Notes: generated from the sequence alone by a model not told the origin. Shown: positions 8,137 through 18,139, counted from the stretch's first letter. The stretch is DNA of 46,382 nt from Shinella fusca (GCF_014203155.1 NZ_JACHIK010000026.1:1-46382), one strand, 5' to 3'. Numbers and translations: made by a program.

Positions 8137-9568
8137 CAAGCCGCTTGTCGTCATTGCCCGCCGGGGTTCGAAACGCTGGATCTCTGCCGCCGATCCCGCC
8201 GCATTGAAGCTCGGCCTGCGCATCGGCGTGGCCGCCAGCAAGGCGCAGGCCATGGTCGCCGATCTCCTCATGGTCGATGCAGCCCCGGCCGAGGACGCGG
8301 CTGCGCTGGAACGGCTGGCATTGTGGGCGCTTCGGCAATATAGCCCGGTCGTCGCGGTCGATGGTGCCGACGGTCTCGTCATCGATACGGAAGGCGCTGA
8401 TCACCTGCACGGTGGCGAAGCGCTGCTCGTATCGGGCCTCGTCAACATGCTGCGCGGCCGCGGGCTGACGGCGCGCGCCGCTGTCGCCGATACATGGGGC
8501 GCCGCGCATGCGCTTGCCCGGCTGCTGGCCGCGGAAACGACGGTGGTGCCGGTAGGTGACGTAACGAAAGCCGTCATCGACCTGCCGATCCTCGCGCTGC
8601 GGCTGCCGGCGGAGATCGTCCAGGGCCTGCGTGTTCTCGGCATCGACACGGTTGGCCAACTCTCGGCCATGCCGCGAGCACCTCTGACGCTACGGTTCGG
8701 GCCGGAACCTGGACGCAGACTGGATCAGATGTTCGACCGCGTCGCCGAACCGATCGAACCGATCCGCACGCCGGAGCTTGTCGAAGTTGCCAAGAATTTT
8801 GCCGAACCGATCGGTGCGCCGGAGACCATCGCCAAATATGTCCGCCGGCTGGTTGGCCAGCTTTCGGCGCGCCTGGCCGAAGACGGTCTCGGCGCGCGGC
8901 GCTGCGACCTCTTCATCCATCGCGTCGACAACACAAGGCAGCATCTCCGCGCCGGTCTCGCCAAGCCTGTCCGCGATCCGGCGCGCCTGTCGAAGCTGCT
9001 CTGCGACCGCATTGAGACGATCGATCCCGGTTTCGGCATCGAGAAGCTGGTGCTGGTCGCCGTCTTCGCCGAGCCGCTGGAGGAGCGGCAGGTCGCCTCC
9101 TCGTTGATCGAGGAGGAGATCGCCGACATCACGCCGCTGGTCGATATCCTCGGCAATCGCGGCCACCGGCTGTTTCGCGTCGCGCCCGTCGCCTCCGACG
9201 TACCCGAGCGATCGGTCCGGCGCATCGCAGCGACCGCGCCTGACATTGGCGAGGCCTGGGCGGTGAAATGGCCGCGACCGACGCGGCTCTTCGCAAACCC
9301 TGAGCGCATCGAGGTCATCGCGCTTCTGCCCGACCAGCCGCCGGCGGTATTTACGTGGCGCGGCAAGCGCCGCAAGGTCGTGCGCGCCGACGGCCCGGAA
9401 CGCATCTTCGGCGAATGGTGGCGAAGGCCGCGGGAATTTCAGGCGGTCAGGGACTATTTCGTGGTCGAGGACGAGCTTGGCGAGCGTTACTGGGTCTATC
9501 GCGCCGGCGACGGCATCGATCCGGAGACCGGCTCGCATCTGTGGTTCGTGCATGGGGTGTTCGGATGA
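8054..9568 (+). CDS. imuB: ImuB, catalytically inactive Y-family polymerase homologue
   Basis: The product is 504 residues, starting [20 protein letters not shown]. The Y-family fold is recognisable, but the acidic residues that bind metal in active polymerases are missing: the DinB SLDEAYLDV region reads [17 protein letters not shown]. This agrees with ImuB acting as a scaffold that links DnaE2, the beta clamp and ImuA rather than as an enzyme. I chose the ATG at 8054 over a TTG at 8036 because family members begin at MPR. The gene overlaps imuA and its stop overlaps the dnaE2 start (ATGA), so the three are translationally coupled. Confidence 0.93.
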   Translation: MPRVVSVYFPQLATERIRRHAGEALPADKPLVVIARRGSKRWISAADPAALKLGLRIGVAASKAQAMVADLLMVDAAPAEDAAALERLALWALRQYSPVVAVDGADGLVIDTEGADHLHGGEALLVSGLVNMLRGRGLTARAAVADTWGAAHALARLLAAETTVVPVGDVTKAVIDLPILALRLPAEIVQGLRVLGIDTVGQLSAMPRAPLTLRFGPEPGRRLDQMFDRVAEPIEPIRTPELVEVAKNFAEPIGAPETIAKYVRRLVGQLSARLAEDGLGARRCDLFIHRVDNTRQHLRAGLAKPVRDPARLSKLLCDRIETIDPGFGIEKLVLVAVFAEPLEERQVASSLIEEEIADITPLVDILGNRGHRLFRVAPVASDVPERSVRRIAATAPDIGEAWAVKWPRPTRLFANPERIEVIALLPDQPPAVFTWRGKRRKVVRADGPERIFGEWWRRPREFQAVRDYFVVEDELGERYWVYRAGDGIDPETGSHLWFVHGVFG

Positions 9569-12500
9569 CACGTTATGCCGAGCTTCAGGTTACGACGCAT
9601 TTTTCGTTCCTGCGCGGAGCATCCAGCGCCGATGAACTGTTTGCCACAGCGGCCGCACTCGGCATCGATGCGCTCGGCGTGGTCGACCGCAATAGCCTCG
9701 CCGGCATCGTACGCGCCTGGGAGGCGGCCAAGGCGACCGGCATTCGGCTTGTCGTCGGTTGCCGGCTCGACCTGACCGACGGCATGTCGATCCTCGTCTA
9801 TCCCATGGATCGCCCGGCCTATTCGCGGCTGACGCGGCTGCTGTCGCTCGGCAAGAGCCGAGGCGGCAAGGGAAACTGCCTGATCGATTTTGTGGATGTT
9901 GCCGAACACGCCGCCGGCATGATCGGCATCCTTGTGCCAGACGAAGCCGATGAGATCTGCGCCGTCCAGCTTCGCAAGATGGCCGATCTATTCGGGGATC
10001 GGGCCTATGTCAGCCTGTGCCTGCGCCGCCGGCCGAACGACCGCATGCGCCTGCATGGCATTGCCACCATGGCCGCCCGCGCAAAAGTGAGGACGGTCGT
10101 CACCAACGATGTGCTGTTTCATGAGCCGAGCCGTCGGCAGCTGCAGGATGTCGTGACCTGCATCCGCACTCGCACGACAATCGATGATGTCGGCTTCGAC
10201 CGCGAGCGTCATGCCGATCGCTTTCTCAAGGCGCCGGAGGAGATGCACCGGCTGTTTGCCGAATACCCGGAAGCGCTCGCCCGCGGACGCGAGATTGTCG
10301 AGCGATGCAAGTTTGATCTGAAGGAACTGCAGTACCAGTACCCGGAGGAGGCCATCGTCCCCGGTCTCGATCCGCAGCAATCGCTGGTCAAGTTCGTCTG
10401 GGAAGGTGCCGCGGTTCGTTATCCGGAGAGCGTTCCCGACAAGGTGCGGAAAACCCTGCGCGATGAGCTCGAACTGATCCGGACGATGAACTATGCGCCC
10501 TATTTTCTGACGGTTTTCTCGATCGTCCGTTTCGCGCGATCGAAGGGCATTCTCTGCCAGGGCAGGGGCTCGGCCGCCAATTCGGCCGTCTGCTACTGTC
10601 TCGGCGTCACCTCCATCGATCCCGACACCAACGACCTTCTCTTCGAACGCTTCATCTCCCAGGAACGGGACGAACCGCCCGATATCGACGTCGATTTTGA
10701 ACATGAGAGGCGCGAGGAGGTCATCCAGTGGATCTACAACACCTACGGTCGCAGCAAGGCGGCGCTCTGCTCGACCGTAACTCGCTATCGCGCGAAAGGC
10801 GCATTGCGTGACGTCGGCAAGGCGCTCGGTCTGCCCGAAGACATGATCGGCCAGCTATCGTCGGGCGTCTGGGGCTGGTCGGAAGGGGTCTCAGAGCGCC
10901 AGATCCGGGAGAACAACCTCAACGCCGCCGACTACCGGCTGAAGCTGACGCTGGAACTGGCGCAGCAGCTGATGGGCGCGCCGCGCCATCTCGGCCAGCA
11001 TCCCGGTGGCTTCGTCTTGACCCATGACCGACTCGACGATCTCGTGCCGATCGAGCCGGCGCGCATGGACGATCGCCAGGTCATCGAATGGGACAAGGAC
11101 GATATGGAGGCGCTGAAATTCATGAAGGTCGACGTGCTGGCGCTCGGCATGCTGACCTGCATGGCCAAGGCTTTCGCGCTGATGGCAGAGCACAAAGGTG
11201 AGGTTTGGGATCTCGCGTCCATTCCTTCCGAAGATTCCCGCACCTATGCGATGATCCGCAAGGCAGACACGCTCGGCACCTTCCAGATTGAAAGCCGGGC
11301 GCAGATGTCGATGCTGCCGCGCCTGAAGCCCCGCACATTTTACGACCTGGTCGTGCAGGTGGCGATTGTCAGACCCGGACCGATCCAGGGCGATATGGTG
11401 CATCCCTATCTCCGCCGGCGCGAAGGCAAGGAGCCGGTTGTCTATCCGACACCCGAACTGGAGGCGGTGCTCTCGAAAACCCTCGGTGTCCCGTTATTTC
11501 AAGAGTCGGCCATGAAAGTCGCCATGGTCTGCGCCGGGTTTACCGGCGGCGAGGCGGACCAATTGCGGAAATCCATGGCGACCTTCAAGTTCTCCGGCGG
11601 CGTCAGCAAGTTCAAGGACAAGCTCGTGGCGGGGATGGTCAACAACGGCTACACGGCCGAGTTTGCCGAGCAGACGTTTTCGCAGCTCGAAGGGTTCGGC
11701 TCCTATGGCTTTCCCGAAAGCCATGCCGCCAGCTTTGCGCTCATTGCCTATGCGTCGAGCTGGGTCAAATGCCATCATCCGGATGCGTTTTGCGCGGCCT
11801 TACTCAACTCGCAGCCGATGGGATTTTACGCGCCGGCGCAGATTGTGAGGGACGCCGCCCAGCACGGGGTCGAGATCAGGCCGGTCTGCGTCAACGCCTC
11901 GCGCTGGGACTGCACGCTCGAGCAAGTTGACGGAAGCCGTCATTGCGCGGTCCGCCTCGGCCTGCGGATGGTGAAGGGGCTCTCGACGGCGGACGCCGCC
12001 CGGATCGTTGCGGCGCGCGCCGACGATCCCTTTACCTCGGCCGACGATCTTTGGCGACGGTCGGGCGTTCCTACGGCCGTGCTGGTGAAACTCGCCGAAG
12101 CCGACGCCTTCCTGCCGTCACTACGGCTTCAGCGGCGCGACGCGCTATGGGCGATCAAGGGTCTGCGTGACGAGCCGCTTGAGCTTTGGGCCGCGGCCGC
12201 CGAGCGCGAAGCGCGCCAGATCGCGGAAATGCAGGAGCCGTCGGTTTCCTTGCCCTCCATGAGGGCAGGGCACGAGGTCGTCGAAGATTACGCCCACACC
12301 GGCCTTACCCTTCGCCAGCACCCGGTCGCTTTTCTCCGCAAAGACCTTCGCCAGAAGGGAATGGTCACATGCGCCGAGGCGATGGCCGAGCGTGACGGCC
12401 GCTGGCTGATGACCGGCGGCCTGGTACTCGTTCGCCAGCGCCCCGGCTCAGCCAAGGGCGTTATGTTCCTGACGCTCGAGGACGAAACCGGGATCGTCAA

Positions 12501-12828
12501 TGCGGTGGTCTGGCCGACGCTGTTCGAACGCCAGCGCCGCGTTCTTCTCTCCGCATCGATGATGGCGATCAACGGAAAAATCCAGCGGGAAGGGGACGTC
12601 GTCCATCTTGTCGCGCAGCGGCTATTCGATTTGTCGGACGATCTCGGCCGGCTGGGTGAGCGGGACGAGCAGTTTCCCTTGCCTCATGGAAGAGGAGACG
12701 AGTTCGCGCACGGCAATGGTGCGCCGGATCCGCGCGAACGGCCGAAGGCGGCGGCGCCCGCACGCGACATATTCGTCCCCGATCTTCTGATCGACCGGCT
12801 GAAGGTGAAGAGCCGGAATTTTCACTGA
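9565..12828 (+). CDS. dnaE2: Error-prone DNA polymerase III alpha subunit DnaE2 (ImuC)
   Basis: The product is 1087 residues, the normal DnaE2 length. The PHP domain begins [20 protein letters not shown]. The polymerase core has the catalytic aspartates in [15 protein letters not shown] (Asp373, Asp375, Asp377). A helix-hairpin-helix region follows ([20 protein letters not shown]), and a C-terminal OB fold ([19 protein letters not shown]). DnaE2 extends across lesions when supported by ImuA/ImuB and is responsible for SOS mutagenesis in many alphaproteobacteria. The ATG at 9565 overlaps the imuB stop. Confidence 0.95.
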   Translation: MTRYAELQVTTHFSFLRGASSADELFATAAALGIDALGVVDRNSLAGIVRAWEAAKATGIRLVVGCRLDLTDGMSILVYPMDRPAYSRLTRLLSLGKSRGGKGNCLIDFVDVAEHAAGMIGILVPDEADEICAVQLRKMADLFGDRAYVSLCLRRRPNDRMRLHGIATMAARAKVRTVVTNDVLFHEPSRRQLQDVVTCIRTRTTIDDVGFDRERHADRFLKAPEEMHRLFAEYPEALARGREIVERCKFDLKELQYQYPEEAIVPGLDPQQSLVKFVWEGAAVRYPESVPDKVRKTLRDELELIRTMNYAPYFLTVFSIVRFARSKGILCQGRGSAANSAVCYCLGVTSIDPDTNDLLFERFISQERDEPPDIDVDFEHERREEVIQWIYNTYGRSKAALCSTVTRYRAKGALRDVGKALGLPEDMIGQLSSGVWGWSEGVSERQIRENNLNAADYRLKLTLELAQQLMGAPRHLGQHPGGFVLTHDRLDDLVPIEPARMDDRQVIEWDKDDMEALKFMKVDVLALGMLTCMAKAFALMAEHKGEVWDLASIPSEDSRTYAMIRKADTLGTFQIESRAQMSMLPRLKPRTFYDLVVQVAIVRPGPIQGDMVHPYLRRREGKEPVVYPTPELEAVLSKTLGVPLFQESAMKVAMVCAGFTGGEADQLRKSMATFKFSGGVSKFKDKLVAGMVNNGYTAEFAEQTFSQLEGFGSYGFPESHAASFALIAYASSWVKCHHPDAFCAALLNSQPMGFYAPAQIVRDAAQHGVEIRPVCVNASRWDCTLEQVDGSRHCAVRLGLRMVKGLSTADAARIVAARADDPFTSADDLWRRSGVPTAVLVKLAEADAFLPSLRLQRRDALWAIKGLRDEPLELWAAAAEREARQIAEMQEPSVSLPSMRAGHEVVEDYAHTGLTLRQHPVAFLRKDLRQKGMVTCAEAMAERDGRWLMTGGLVLVRQRPGSAKGVMFLTLEDETGIVNAVVWPTLFERQRRVLLSASMMAINGKIQREGDVVHLVAQRLFDLSDDLGRLGERDEQFPLPHGRGDEFAHGNGAPDPRERPKAAAPARDIFVPDLLIDRLKVKSRNFH

Positions 12829-12883
12829 TAGCCTGGGGCTCTCCGGCTCAGCGAAGAGCATTTCGCTCCAGCGTCCAGGCGGC

Positions 12884-13123
12884 CTATCCGATTTCCGGGA
12901 GGACGTATCGGGTAATCACGAGCGCGTCCTCCTCGACGGAAATCTCGATGATTTCGTTGAGAAGCTCCTCACTGTTCGCCAGCTCGTCCAGCACGGCATC
13001 GAACATCTCGCGTTGCCGAGCCGGCAGAACCTGCGGGACGATGATGACGAGGCCCGCATGCAGCTCCTCCTTCGCATAGAGCTTTCGGAAGTCGCGGGCA
13101 TTGTTCGTCACGAAGGTGAAATT
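12884..13123 (-). pseudogene. C-terminal remnant of a DUF5615-type PIN-like toxin
   Basis: The last about 79 codons read NFTFVTNNARDFRKLYAKEE, then LHAGLVIIVPQVLP...VITRYVLPEIG. VTNNxxDF followed by H-x-G-L-V-I-I-VP is the C-terminal half of PIN-like DUF5615 toxins. The N-terminal part with the first catalytic Asp is absent. The frame upstream of about 13123 becomes proline- and serine-rich and reads through the purine-rich leader of the ParB-like gene, so it is not coding. I interpret this as a toxin gene cut by recombination at the left edge of the ParB module. Confidence 0.55.
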
Positions 13124-13295
13124 GCCTGGAGCTGTTCCAGGAGGATGATTTTGTGAGGGGAGCGCGCCGGTCACGGAAATCTGCGCGCCGATCGGCATGA
13201 TGCGCCGCCAGATGACGATCTGGCTGAACAGGTCCACGCGAGACGCCAGCGGTGACGCGGGCGCTGGCGGCAGGCGGTGAGGGGGGCGGCTGGTA

Positions 13296-13348
13296 AGAGA
13301 GGGAGAGGGGGGAAGGGGCGTTCGTGGCGGATTGAGATGGCTGGAGAG
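13296..13348 (+). other. Purine-rich leader element before the ParB-like gene
   Basis: GAGAGGGAGAGGGGGG-type sequence (from 13296) followed by GGCTGGAGAG (13339-13348) precedes the ATG at 13381. Closely similar purine-rich tracts plus (G)GxTGGAGAG recur before the DUF2493 gene (19524-19568) and before the methyltransferase/helicase gene (23502-23549). The role is unknown. It may be a shared leader or recombination footprint of this module. Confidence 0.4.
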
Positions 13349-13380
13349 AGGCTCCGGCCAGTCCGCTGCGGAGAATTGAT

Positions 13381-15519
13381 ATGGCACAGGCCATTCAGAA
13401 AATCGCGCTCAACGTCGGACGCGATATCCCCTTCAACAAGCTCGTTCTCAGCCAGCAGAACGTGCGCAAGACCAAGGCCGGCGTCTCTATCGAAGACCTT
13501 GCCGACGACATCGCTCGCCGCGGGCTGCTGACCAGCATCAATGTGCGCGCCGAAATCGATGCCGAGGGTAAGGAAACCGGCATCTATCGCATTCCTGCCG
13601 GTGGCCGCCGCTATCGCGCCCTCAAGCTGCTGGTCGACCGGAAGCAGCTGACGAAAACCACCGGCGTCCCCTGCATCGTCAGCGAAGGCGAAACGCTCGA
13701 AGCGGAGGACTCGCTTGCCGAAAACGTCAATCGCGCCGATCTTCATCCGCTGGATGAGTTTCGCGCGATGATGGTCCTGCGCGAGCAGGGGCTCGACGAG
13801 GAGGAAATCGCCGCCCGCTTCCACATCTCGGTTGCGACGGTGAAGCAGCGCCTCCGCCTGGCAACGGTATCGCCCCGTCTGCTCGAACTTTACGGCGATG
13901 ACCAAATGAAGCTCGGCCAGGTCATGGCGTTCTCGATCACCAAGGATCATGCCCGGCAGGAGCAGGTCTGGGAGACGATTTCGCGCACGCAAAGCACCGA
14001 TCCCTACTACATCCGCCGCCTGCTGACCGAAACGGCGATCCGCGCGAGCGACCGCCGCGCGGTCTATGTCGGCATCGAAGCTTATGAGGCCGCCGGCGGC
14101 ATTGTCATGCGGGATCTCTTCGAGCAGGACAACGGCGGATGGCTCCAGGATCCGGCGCTGCTCGAACAGCTCGTGCTGGAAAAGCTGACGGCTGACGCCG
14201 AGGCGCTGAGGACCGACGAGGGTTGGAAGTGGGTTGATTCCGCCATCGACTTCCACTTCGGCCACGCGTCCGGCCTTCGCCGCCTTTACGGCAAGCAGCC
14301 GGAACTCACCGAAGAAGAGCTGGCGCTTCATGATGCCCTGACGGCAGAATTCGACAAGCTCAACACGGAATATGAAGCCGCCGACGACTATTCGGCGGAG
14401 ACGGAAGCGCACCTCGATGATCTCGACGCTCAGTTGACGGCGCTGAATGAGCGACCCTTTGTCCTCGATCCCGAGGACGTCGCTCGCGGCGGCGCTTTCA
14501 TCTCGCTGGCCGGCAACGGCGAACTCAGAATCGAGCGCGGCTTCGTCCGGCCGGAAGACGAACCCGTTACCGATGCTGAGGGCGGCGATGACTTCGAGCA
14601 GAACGGTGACGATGGCGACGACACCGCCGCGGAAGGTGGTGGTGTGACGATCAACGGCAAGCCCGTTGGTGTCGAGGAGCCGGACGAGGACGACGGCAAG
14701 ATCCGGCCGCTGTCGGAACGGCTCGTCGAGGACCTGACTGCCGCCCGCACGCTTGCGCTCAGGAATGCGCTCGCCAATGAGCCGCTGGTGGCTTTCGTCA
14801 CCGTGCTCCATCTTCTCGTGCTGAAGACCTTCTACCACTACGGCACGGCGTCTTGCCTGGAAATCACCGTGCAGCATACGGTCTCGACCAAGACGCAGGG
14901 CCTTTCCGACACGGTCTGGGCGAAGGAGGTCGAGCAGCGCCAGGAGAGCTGGGGGCACGATCTTCCCGGTGACGCGGACGCGGTTTGGGACTACCTGATC
15001 GCGCTCGATCAGGACAGCCGGATGGCGCTGTTTGCGCATTGCGCGTCGATGTCGCTGAACGCCACGATCCAGCAATGGAATCGCCGGAGCAAGGAAAACC
15101 AGCATGCCGTGCAGCTGGCCCAGACGATCGGGTTCGGCATGGTGGGGGCGGGCTGGACGCCAACGGTCGACAACTATCTCGGTCGCGTGACCAAGGCGCA
15201 CATCCTGCAGGCCGTTCGTGAAGCAAAGGGCGAGCAGTCGGCCCAGCTTATCGATCACCTGAAGAAGCAGGACATGGCGCGCGAAGCCGCCCGGCTGCTC
15301 GACGGCAGCGGATGGCTCCCGGAAGTGCTGCGCTATCCTGCCGATGCAATCTGCGAGGAGGTCGGGATTTCGGAGACGAACGATGTGGTGGCCGTGGACG
15401 AGGACGTCGAAGCCGGCGAGGTCGTGCTACCCGCTTTCCTGACCGAAGACGTGGATGGCGAGCAGACGGCTTCCGATCCTGATGACGACCAGGGCGGGCA
15501 TCTCGAGGCCGCGGAATAA
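13381..15519 (+). CDS. Large ParB/Srx-type nuclease-domain protein with HTH and acidic linker
   Basis: The product is 712 residues. The N-terminal ParB-like domain (about residues 15-130) has SIEDLADDIARRGLLTSINV, IPAGGRRYRALKLL (GxRRYRA box) and LAENVNRADLHPLDEFRAM. The KorB/ParB helix-turn-helix follows (EEIAARFHISVATVKQRLRL). A highly acidic, low-complexity linker at about 400-435 (EGGDDFEQNGDDGDD) divides it from a C-terminal domain of unknown fold. Plasmid-type proteins of this length are not partition ParBs: no parA or repABC genes are adjacent. A DNA-binding or CTP-dependent clamp function is plausible. The start at 13381 is preceded by GGAG. Confidence 0.85.
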   Translation: MAQAIQKIALNVGRDIPFNKLVLSQQNVRKTKAGVSIEDLADDIARRGLLTSINVRAEIDAEGKETGIYRIPAGGRRYRALKLLVDRKQLTKTTGVPCIVSEGETLEAEDSLAENVNRADLHPLDEFRAMMVLREQGLDEEEIAARFHISVATVKQRLRLATVSPRLLELYGDDQMKLGQVMAFSITKDHARQEQVWETISRTQSTDPYYIRRLLTETAIRASDRRAVYVGIEAYEAAGGIVMRDLFEQDNGGWLQDPALLEQLVLEKLTADAEALRTDEGWKWVDSAIDFHFGHASGLRRLYGKQPELTEEELALHDALTAEFDKLNTEYEAADDYSAETEAHLDDLDAQLTALNERPFVLDPEDVARGGAFISLAGNGELRIERGFVRPEDEPVTDAEGGDDFEQNGDDGDDTAAEGGGVTINGKPVGVEEPDEDDGKIRPLSERLVEDLTAARTLALRNALANEPLVAFVTVLHLLVLKTFYHYGTASCLEITVQHTVSTKTQGLSDTVWAKEVEQRQESWGHDLPGDADAVWDYLIALDQDSRMALFAHCASMSLNATIQQWNRRSKENQHAVQLAQTIGFGMVGAGWTPTVDNYLGRVTKAHILQAVREAKGEQSAQLIDHLKKQDMAREAARLLDGSGWLPEVLRYPADAICEEVGISETNDVVAVDEDVEAGEVVLPAFLTEDVDGEQTASDPDDDQGGHLEAAE

Positions 15520-15546
15520 TTCCTCAGACCACCAGCGATCAATCCA

Positions 15547-15580
15547 GGGCCCGGCCGTCGCGCCGGGCCCTTCTGTTTTT
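15547..15580 (+). terminator. GC-rich hairpin with T tract between ParB-like gene and next gene
   Basis: GGGCCCGGC (15547-15555), loop CGTCGC, GCCGGGCCC (15562-15570), then TTCTGTTTTT. This is a perfect 9-bp stem followed by T residues, a good intrinsic terminator for the ParB-like gene, only about 19 bases before the next ATG. Similar hairpins precede other genes of the module, so it may also act on the downstream leader. Confidence 0.65.
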
Positions 15581-15598
15581 CGAAATTCGGAGACGAAC

Positions 15599-16072
15599 AT
15601 GTCCGTCATGACCATCTACGAACGCGCGCCGATCGGCGCGATGATCGCCTTTCGCAACTCTGTCCCGCGGCCCTCCGAAGAGGACGCCGATGCCCTCGCT
15701 GCCTGGAAGAAAGGCAATGGCTCAGGTTGGCTCGTTCGATGCACGCCGCCTCGTTCCAGTATCATTTGGTCGGTGGCAGGCGCGATTACGCTTCTACCGG
15801 GCGCGTTTCAAATGGATCTCGATGCTGCGATCGCCGCCCGGCAAGCCTTCCCACTCGATAGCGATCTCTCGTTCGAGGTTGTCCGTCGCCCCGTCGCCGG
15901 CGAAGTTCGTGTCCTTCAGGAATACGGCGCCCACAGCATCTTGCTCTACCTTGCCCCAAGCATGGTCGACGCCCGTCGCTGGGTCGAAGAGAGCGGTCAC
16001 ATCAATATCCGCCTCGAAGAGGTTTGCGTCGAGGAGATCTGCGCGGATGTCATCGAAGGACGGGCCGCCTGA
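15599..16072 (+). CDS. Conserved module protein of unknown function (157 aa)
   Basis: It starts MSVMTIYERAPIGAMIAFRN and continues with a basic/proline segment (SVPRPSEEDADALAAWKKGN). The second half (LSFEVVRRPVAGEVRVLQEY, then LLYLAPSMVDARRWV) looks like an alpha/beta domain. From memory, a YExAPxGAxIxF N-terminus followed by RPxxxxxxxLAAWxxxNxxG is typical of a hypothetical protein found beside DUF932 genes in rhizobial plasmids. I know no function. The stop overlaps the next start (TGATG), so the two are coupled. The ATG nine bases further in is an alternative start. Confidence 0.6.
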   Translation: MSVMTIYERAPIGAMIAFRNSVPRPSEEDADALAAWKKGNGSGWLVRCTPPRSSIIWSVAGAITLLPGAFQMDLDAAIAARQAFPLDSDLSFEVVRRPVAGEVRVLQEYGAHSILLYLAPSMVDARRWVEESGHINIRLEEVCVEEICADVIEGRAA

Positions 16073-16296
16073 TGCGCAACGACACCTACGACGAACTTGA
16101 GCGCATCGCCAACAAAGCAGGAAGGGACGTGGTCATCCTGCTCTTGCCGGTCAGCCGCCGGGCTGAACGGAAAGACCTTTCGCGCCGCCGTATGGAGCGC
16201 CTCTCGGACCTCGCCAGTTCTAAGAGCGGCTTCAGTCCTACCCTGCGTGATCGCAACGGGGATCCGGTTGACGGTTTGCCGTTCGACGACTGGTAG
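16072..16296 (+). CDS. Small basic hypothetical protein (74 aa), coupled to the gene before
   Basis: It begins MRNDTYDELERIANKAGRDV and has a hydrophobic strand (VVILLLPVSRRA) and then a very basic helix (ERKDLSRRRMERLSDL). The ATG overlaps the preceding TGA, which argues for translational coupling. No family is recognised. Confidence 0.5.
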   Translation: MRNDTYDELERIANKAGRDVVILLLPVSRRAERKDLSRRRMERLSDLASSKSGFSPTLRDRNGDPVDGLPFDDW

Positions 16297-16453
16297 CGCG
16301 ACAAGAAGCTCGCGCTCCGACGTGCTCGTCAGTCGCCGCAAGAGGAAGAGGCGGGCAGTTCGGGGGTGGGTTGCGGGTGCTCGGGGAGGGTGTCCGCAGC
16401 TGACTTCTTGCCGCGCCGGATGGCTCACCCTGCGGTTCATTTTCATCCCACCG

Positions 16454-16494
16454 GCCCGGTTGGCGCGATAGCGCCGGCCGGGCTCTCTCGTTTT
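16454..16494 (+). terminator. Compound hairpin with T tract before the DUF932 gene
   Basis: Outer stem GCCCGG (16454-16459) with CCGGGC (16478-16483). Inner stem GGCGC (16462-16466), loop GATA, GCGCC (16471-16475). TCTCTCGTTTT follows, then AGGAGA and the ATG at 16508. It may terminate upstream transcription or form a 5' leader structure; its place directly before the ribosome site parallels the hairpins at 15547 and 17740. Confidence 0.5.
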
Positions 16495-16507
16495 AGGAGA
16501 ACTCAAC

Positions 16508-17698
16508 ATGCACTCCATGATTCCCAGTTCGCCGGCTGTATCGTCCGGCTTCAAGGTCGATATTTCGCGCGGAGAGCGCATCGGCCGTGTATCGTCCGAA
16601 TGGTTCTCACGGCCCGACGACGAGCGTTATCTTTCGCTCTCCGACCTCCATCGCGCAGTCAGCGAGCGGACGGAACGCGCCCGGGTTCACACTGTCGAAA
16701 GCGCGGATATCCGCGTCGAGGCAACGCGCGACAACGCCGAACGCCTTTCCCTTGTCGTTCCCGGCAACCGTGTACCGTTGGCGCCGACCCATTGGAGCTA
16801 CGGCCAATTGTGCAGCCTTGTCGGCGCGCCGGCGAGCTACATGCGCCAGCTTCCCGCGCCGCTCGCAGCAATCAATCTCCAGCACGGGCTGCTCAACCAC
16901 AGTGCCGAACTGGTCAAGACCCTGGAGATGGACGACGGGCGGGTCGAGTTGCGGGCGGTGACGGGTCCCGAATACGGCCGCATCTGGGATAAGGAACTTG
17001 TCGCGGCGGTGATGAGCATCGCCGGGAACGGAACCGGCGACACGATCTGGAAGGTGCCAGGCGTCCTCGACTGGTCGACCATGACCCATAATCCTTTCGT
17101 CGACGTCACCAAGGACACGACGACGCTCTACGCCAGCGACAGGGACGTCTTCCTCTTCTTGGTGGACGATACGCACCCCATCGAGGCGGGACGGCTGCCG
17201 AACGGCGAGCCGGATCTCTACTTCCGCGGCTTTTATGCCTGGAACTCGGAGGTCGGCTCGAAAACACTCGGGATCGCCAGCTTCTACCTTCGTGCCGTAT
17301 GCATGAATCGCAACCTCTGGGGTTGCGAAAATTTCGAGGAAATCACCATCCGGCACTCGAAGTTCGCGGCAAAACGCTTCGCGCATGAGGCCGCGCCGGC
17401 ACTGATGAATTTCGCGAGCTCATCGCCGGCGCCGTTTATCAACGGCATTCGTGCTGCCCGCGAGAGGATCGTCGCCCGCAACGAAGAGGATCGGTCCAGC
17501 TTCCTGCGCAAGCGTGGGTTCTCGAAGGCGGAAACCGGCAAGATCATCGACACGGTCCTCTCGGAGGAGGGGCGACCGCCGGAGAGCATCTTCGATTTCG
17601 TGCAGGGCATCACCGCGCTTGCGCGCGGAAAAGCGCATCAGGACACCCGCCTGGACCTGGAAGGCAAGGCGCGCAGGCTGCTCGAAAGTGCGGCCTGA
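16508..17698 (+). CDS. DUF932 (phage/plasmid-like) protein
   Basis: The product is 396 residues. Features of DUF932 proteins are visible: HWSYGQLCSLVGAPASYMRQ-like segment, LRAVTGPEYGRIWDKELVAA, TLYASDRDVFLFLVDDTHPI, FRGFYAWNSEVGSKTLGIAS, FYLRAVCMNRNLWG. The family occurs on phages and plasmids; its biochemical role is not established, though some members sit with recombination or DNA-modification genes. AGGAGA lies about six bases before the ATG. Neighbours are the ParB-like and GHKL-type genes of the same module. Confidence 0.8.
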   Translation: MHSMIPSSPAVSSGFKVDISRGERIGRVSSEWFSRPDDERYLSLSDLHRAVSERTERARVHTVESADIRVEATRDNAERLSLVVPGNRVPLAPTHWSYGQLCSLVGAPASYMRQLPAPLAAINLQHGLLNHSAELVKTLEMDDGRVELRAVTGPEYGRIWDKELVAAVMSIAGNGTGDTIWKVPGVLDWSTMTHNPFVDVTKDTTTLYASDRDVFLFLVDDTHPIEAGRLPNGEPDLYFRGFYAWNSEVGSKTLGIASFYLRAVCMNRNLWGCENFEEITIRHSKFAAKRFAHEAAPALMNFASSSPAPFINGIRAARERIVARNEEDRSSFLRKRGFSKAETGKIIDTVLSEEGRPPESIFDFVQGITALARGKAHQDTRLDLEGKARRLLESAA

Positions 17699-17739
17699 CC
17701 AGGTTCACTCCCGCAAACACCCGCCTTGATCTCATCAGC

Positions 17740-17759
17740 GCCCGGCCATCGTGCCGGGT
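17740..17759 (+). other. GC hairpin before the GHKL remnant
   Basis: CCCGGC (17741-17746), loop CATCGT, GCCGGG (17753-17758), 25 bases before the ATG at 17784. It has no T tract, unlike the hairpins at 15547 and 16454, so it is more a leader structure than a terminator. It is the third in the series. Confidence 0.4.
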
Positions 17760-17783
17760 GTTCGCGAACATGGAGAACGCACA

Positions 17784-17992
17784 ATGACCAGCTTTTCCTT
17801 TCATGCACAGGTCGCCGCGCAGGCTATCGAAAAGGTCGGCCGCCTTTTCAACGCCTCGTTCGATGATATTCTCGCTGAACGGCTCAAGAACGCACGGCGC
17901 GCCGGCGCCGCGAAGGTCTCGATCGACCATGTCGACGATCCGCGGTTGGGCCGGCAATCCGCATGACCGATGACGGCGCGGGGCCGGGGGCA
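17784..17992 (+). pseudogene. GHKL/Hsp90-type ATPase, N-terminal remnant with frameshift
   Basis: It begins MTSFSFHAQVAAQAIEKVGR and has a Bergerat N-box, DDILAERLKNARRAGA, followed by VSIDHVDDPRLG. The frame then hits TGA at 17964-17966. If one G is restored in the G run near 17947-17950, the reading continues as PAIRMTDDGAGPG, the ATP-binding G1 box (DDGxGx). So a one-base deletion breaks the gene inside the nucleotide-binding site. The rest of the ATPase domain is missing because other sequence begins within about 30 bases. An intact version would probably be a several-hundred-residue ATPase. Confidence 0.65.
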
Positions 17993-18139
17993 TCAAAGCA
18001 GCTTCGTTGCCGTCTGTTCGATCGCGACCGCGTCGCTGGCGGCCTTCAGGTCGATGCGGCCCGAGATCGACGCTTTTTTCCAAGGCAGGCGTCGCCGATT
18101 CTTGAACGCGACGACGAACGGCTTCTTCCCAGGCTTCAT
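17993..18139 (-). CDS. Small basic protein or remnant (48 aa)
   Basis: It reads MKPGKKPFVVAFKNRRRLPW and ends in a SGRIDLKAASDAVA segment. The pattern KPFVVE-K-RRR...S-x-W/G-x-IDL is, as far as I recall, shared with small basic proteins found on rhizobial plasmids. This copy appears degraded (SISGRIDL where SIWGxIDL is expected). It starts from ATG at 18139 and ends exactly where the GHKL remnant begins on the other strand. Confidence is low to moderate and the function is unknown. Confidence 0.4.
   Translation of the reverse strand: MKPGKKPFVVAFKNRRRLPWKKASISGRIDLKAASDAVAIEQTATKLL

Noticed and set aside
13171-15258. A 695-codon open frame on the minus strand
   Set aside because: It is the antisense of the ParB-like gene and has no domain features; high G+C creates long antisense frames throughout the window.
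13381-15519. Plasmid partition (parAB/repABC) locus
   Set aside because: The ParB-like protein has no adjacent ParA, RepC or parS-type repeats, and is more than twice the size of partition ParB proteins.
16508-17698. Replication initiator identity for the DUF932 protein
   Set aside because: No winged-helix Rep motifs or iteron repeats are nearby; the DUF932 pattern is a better match.
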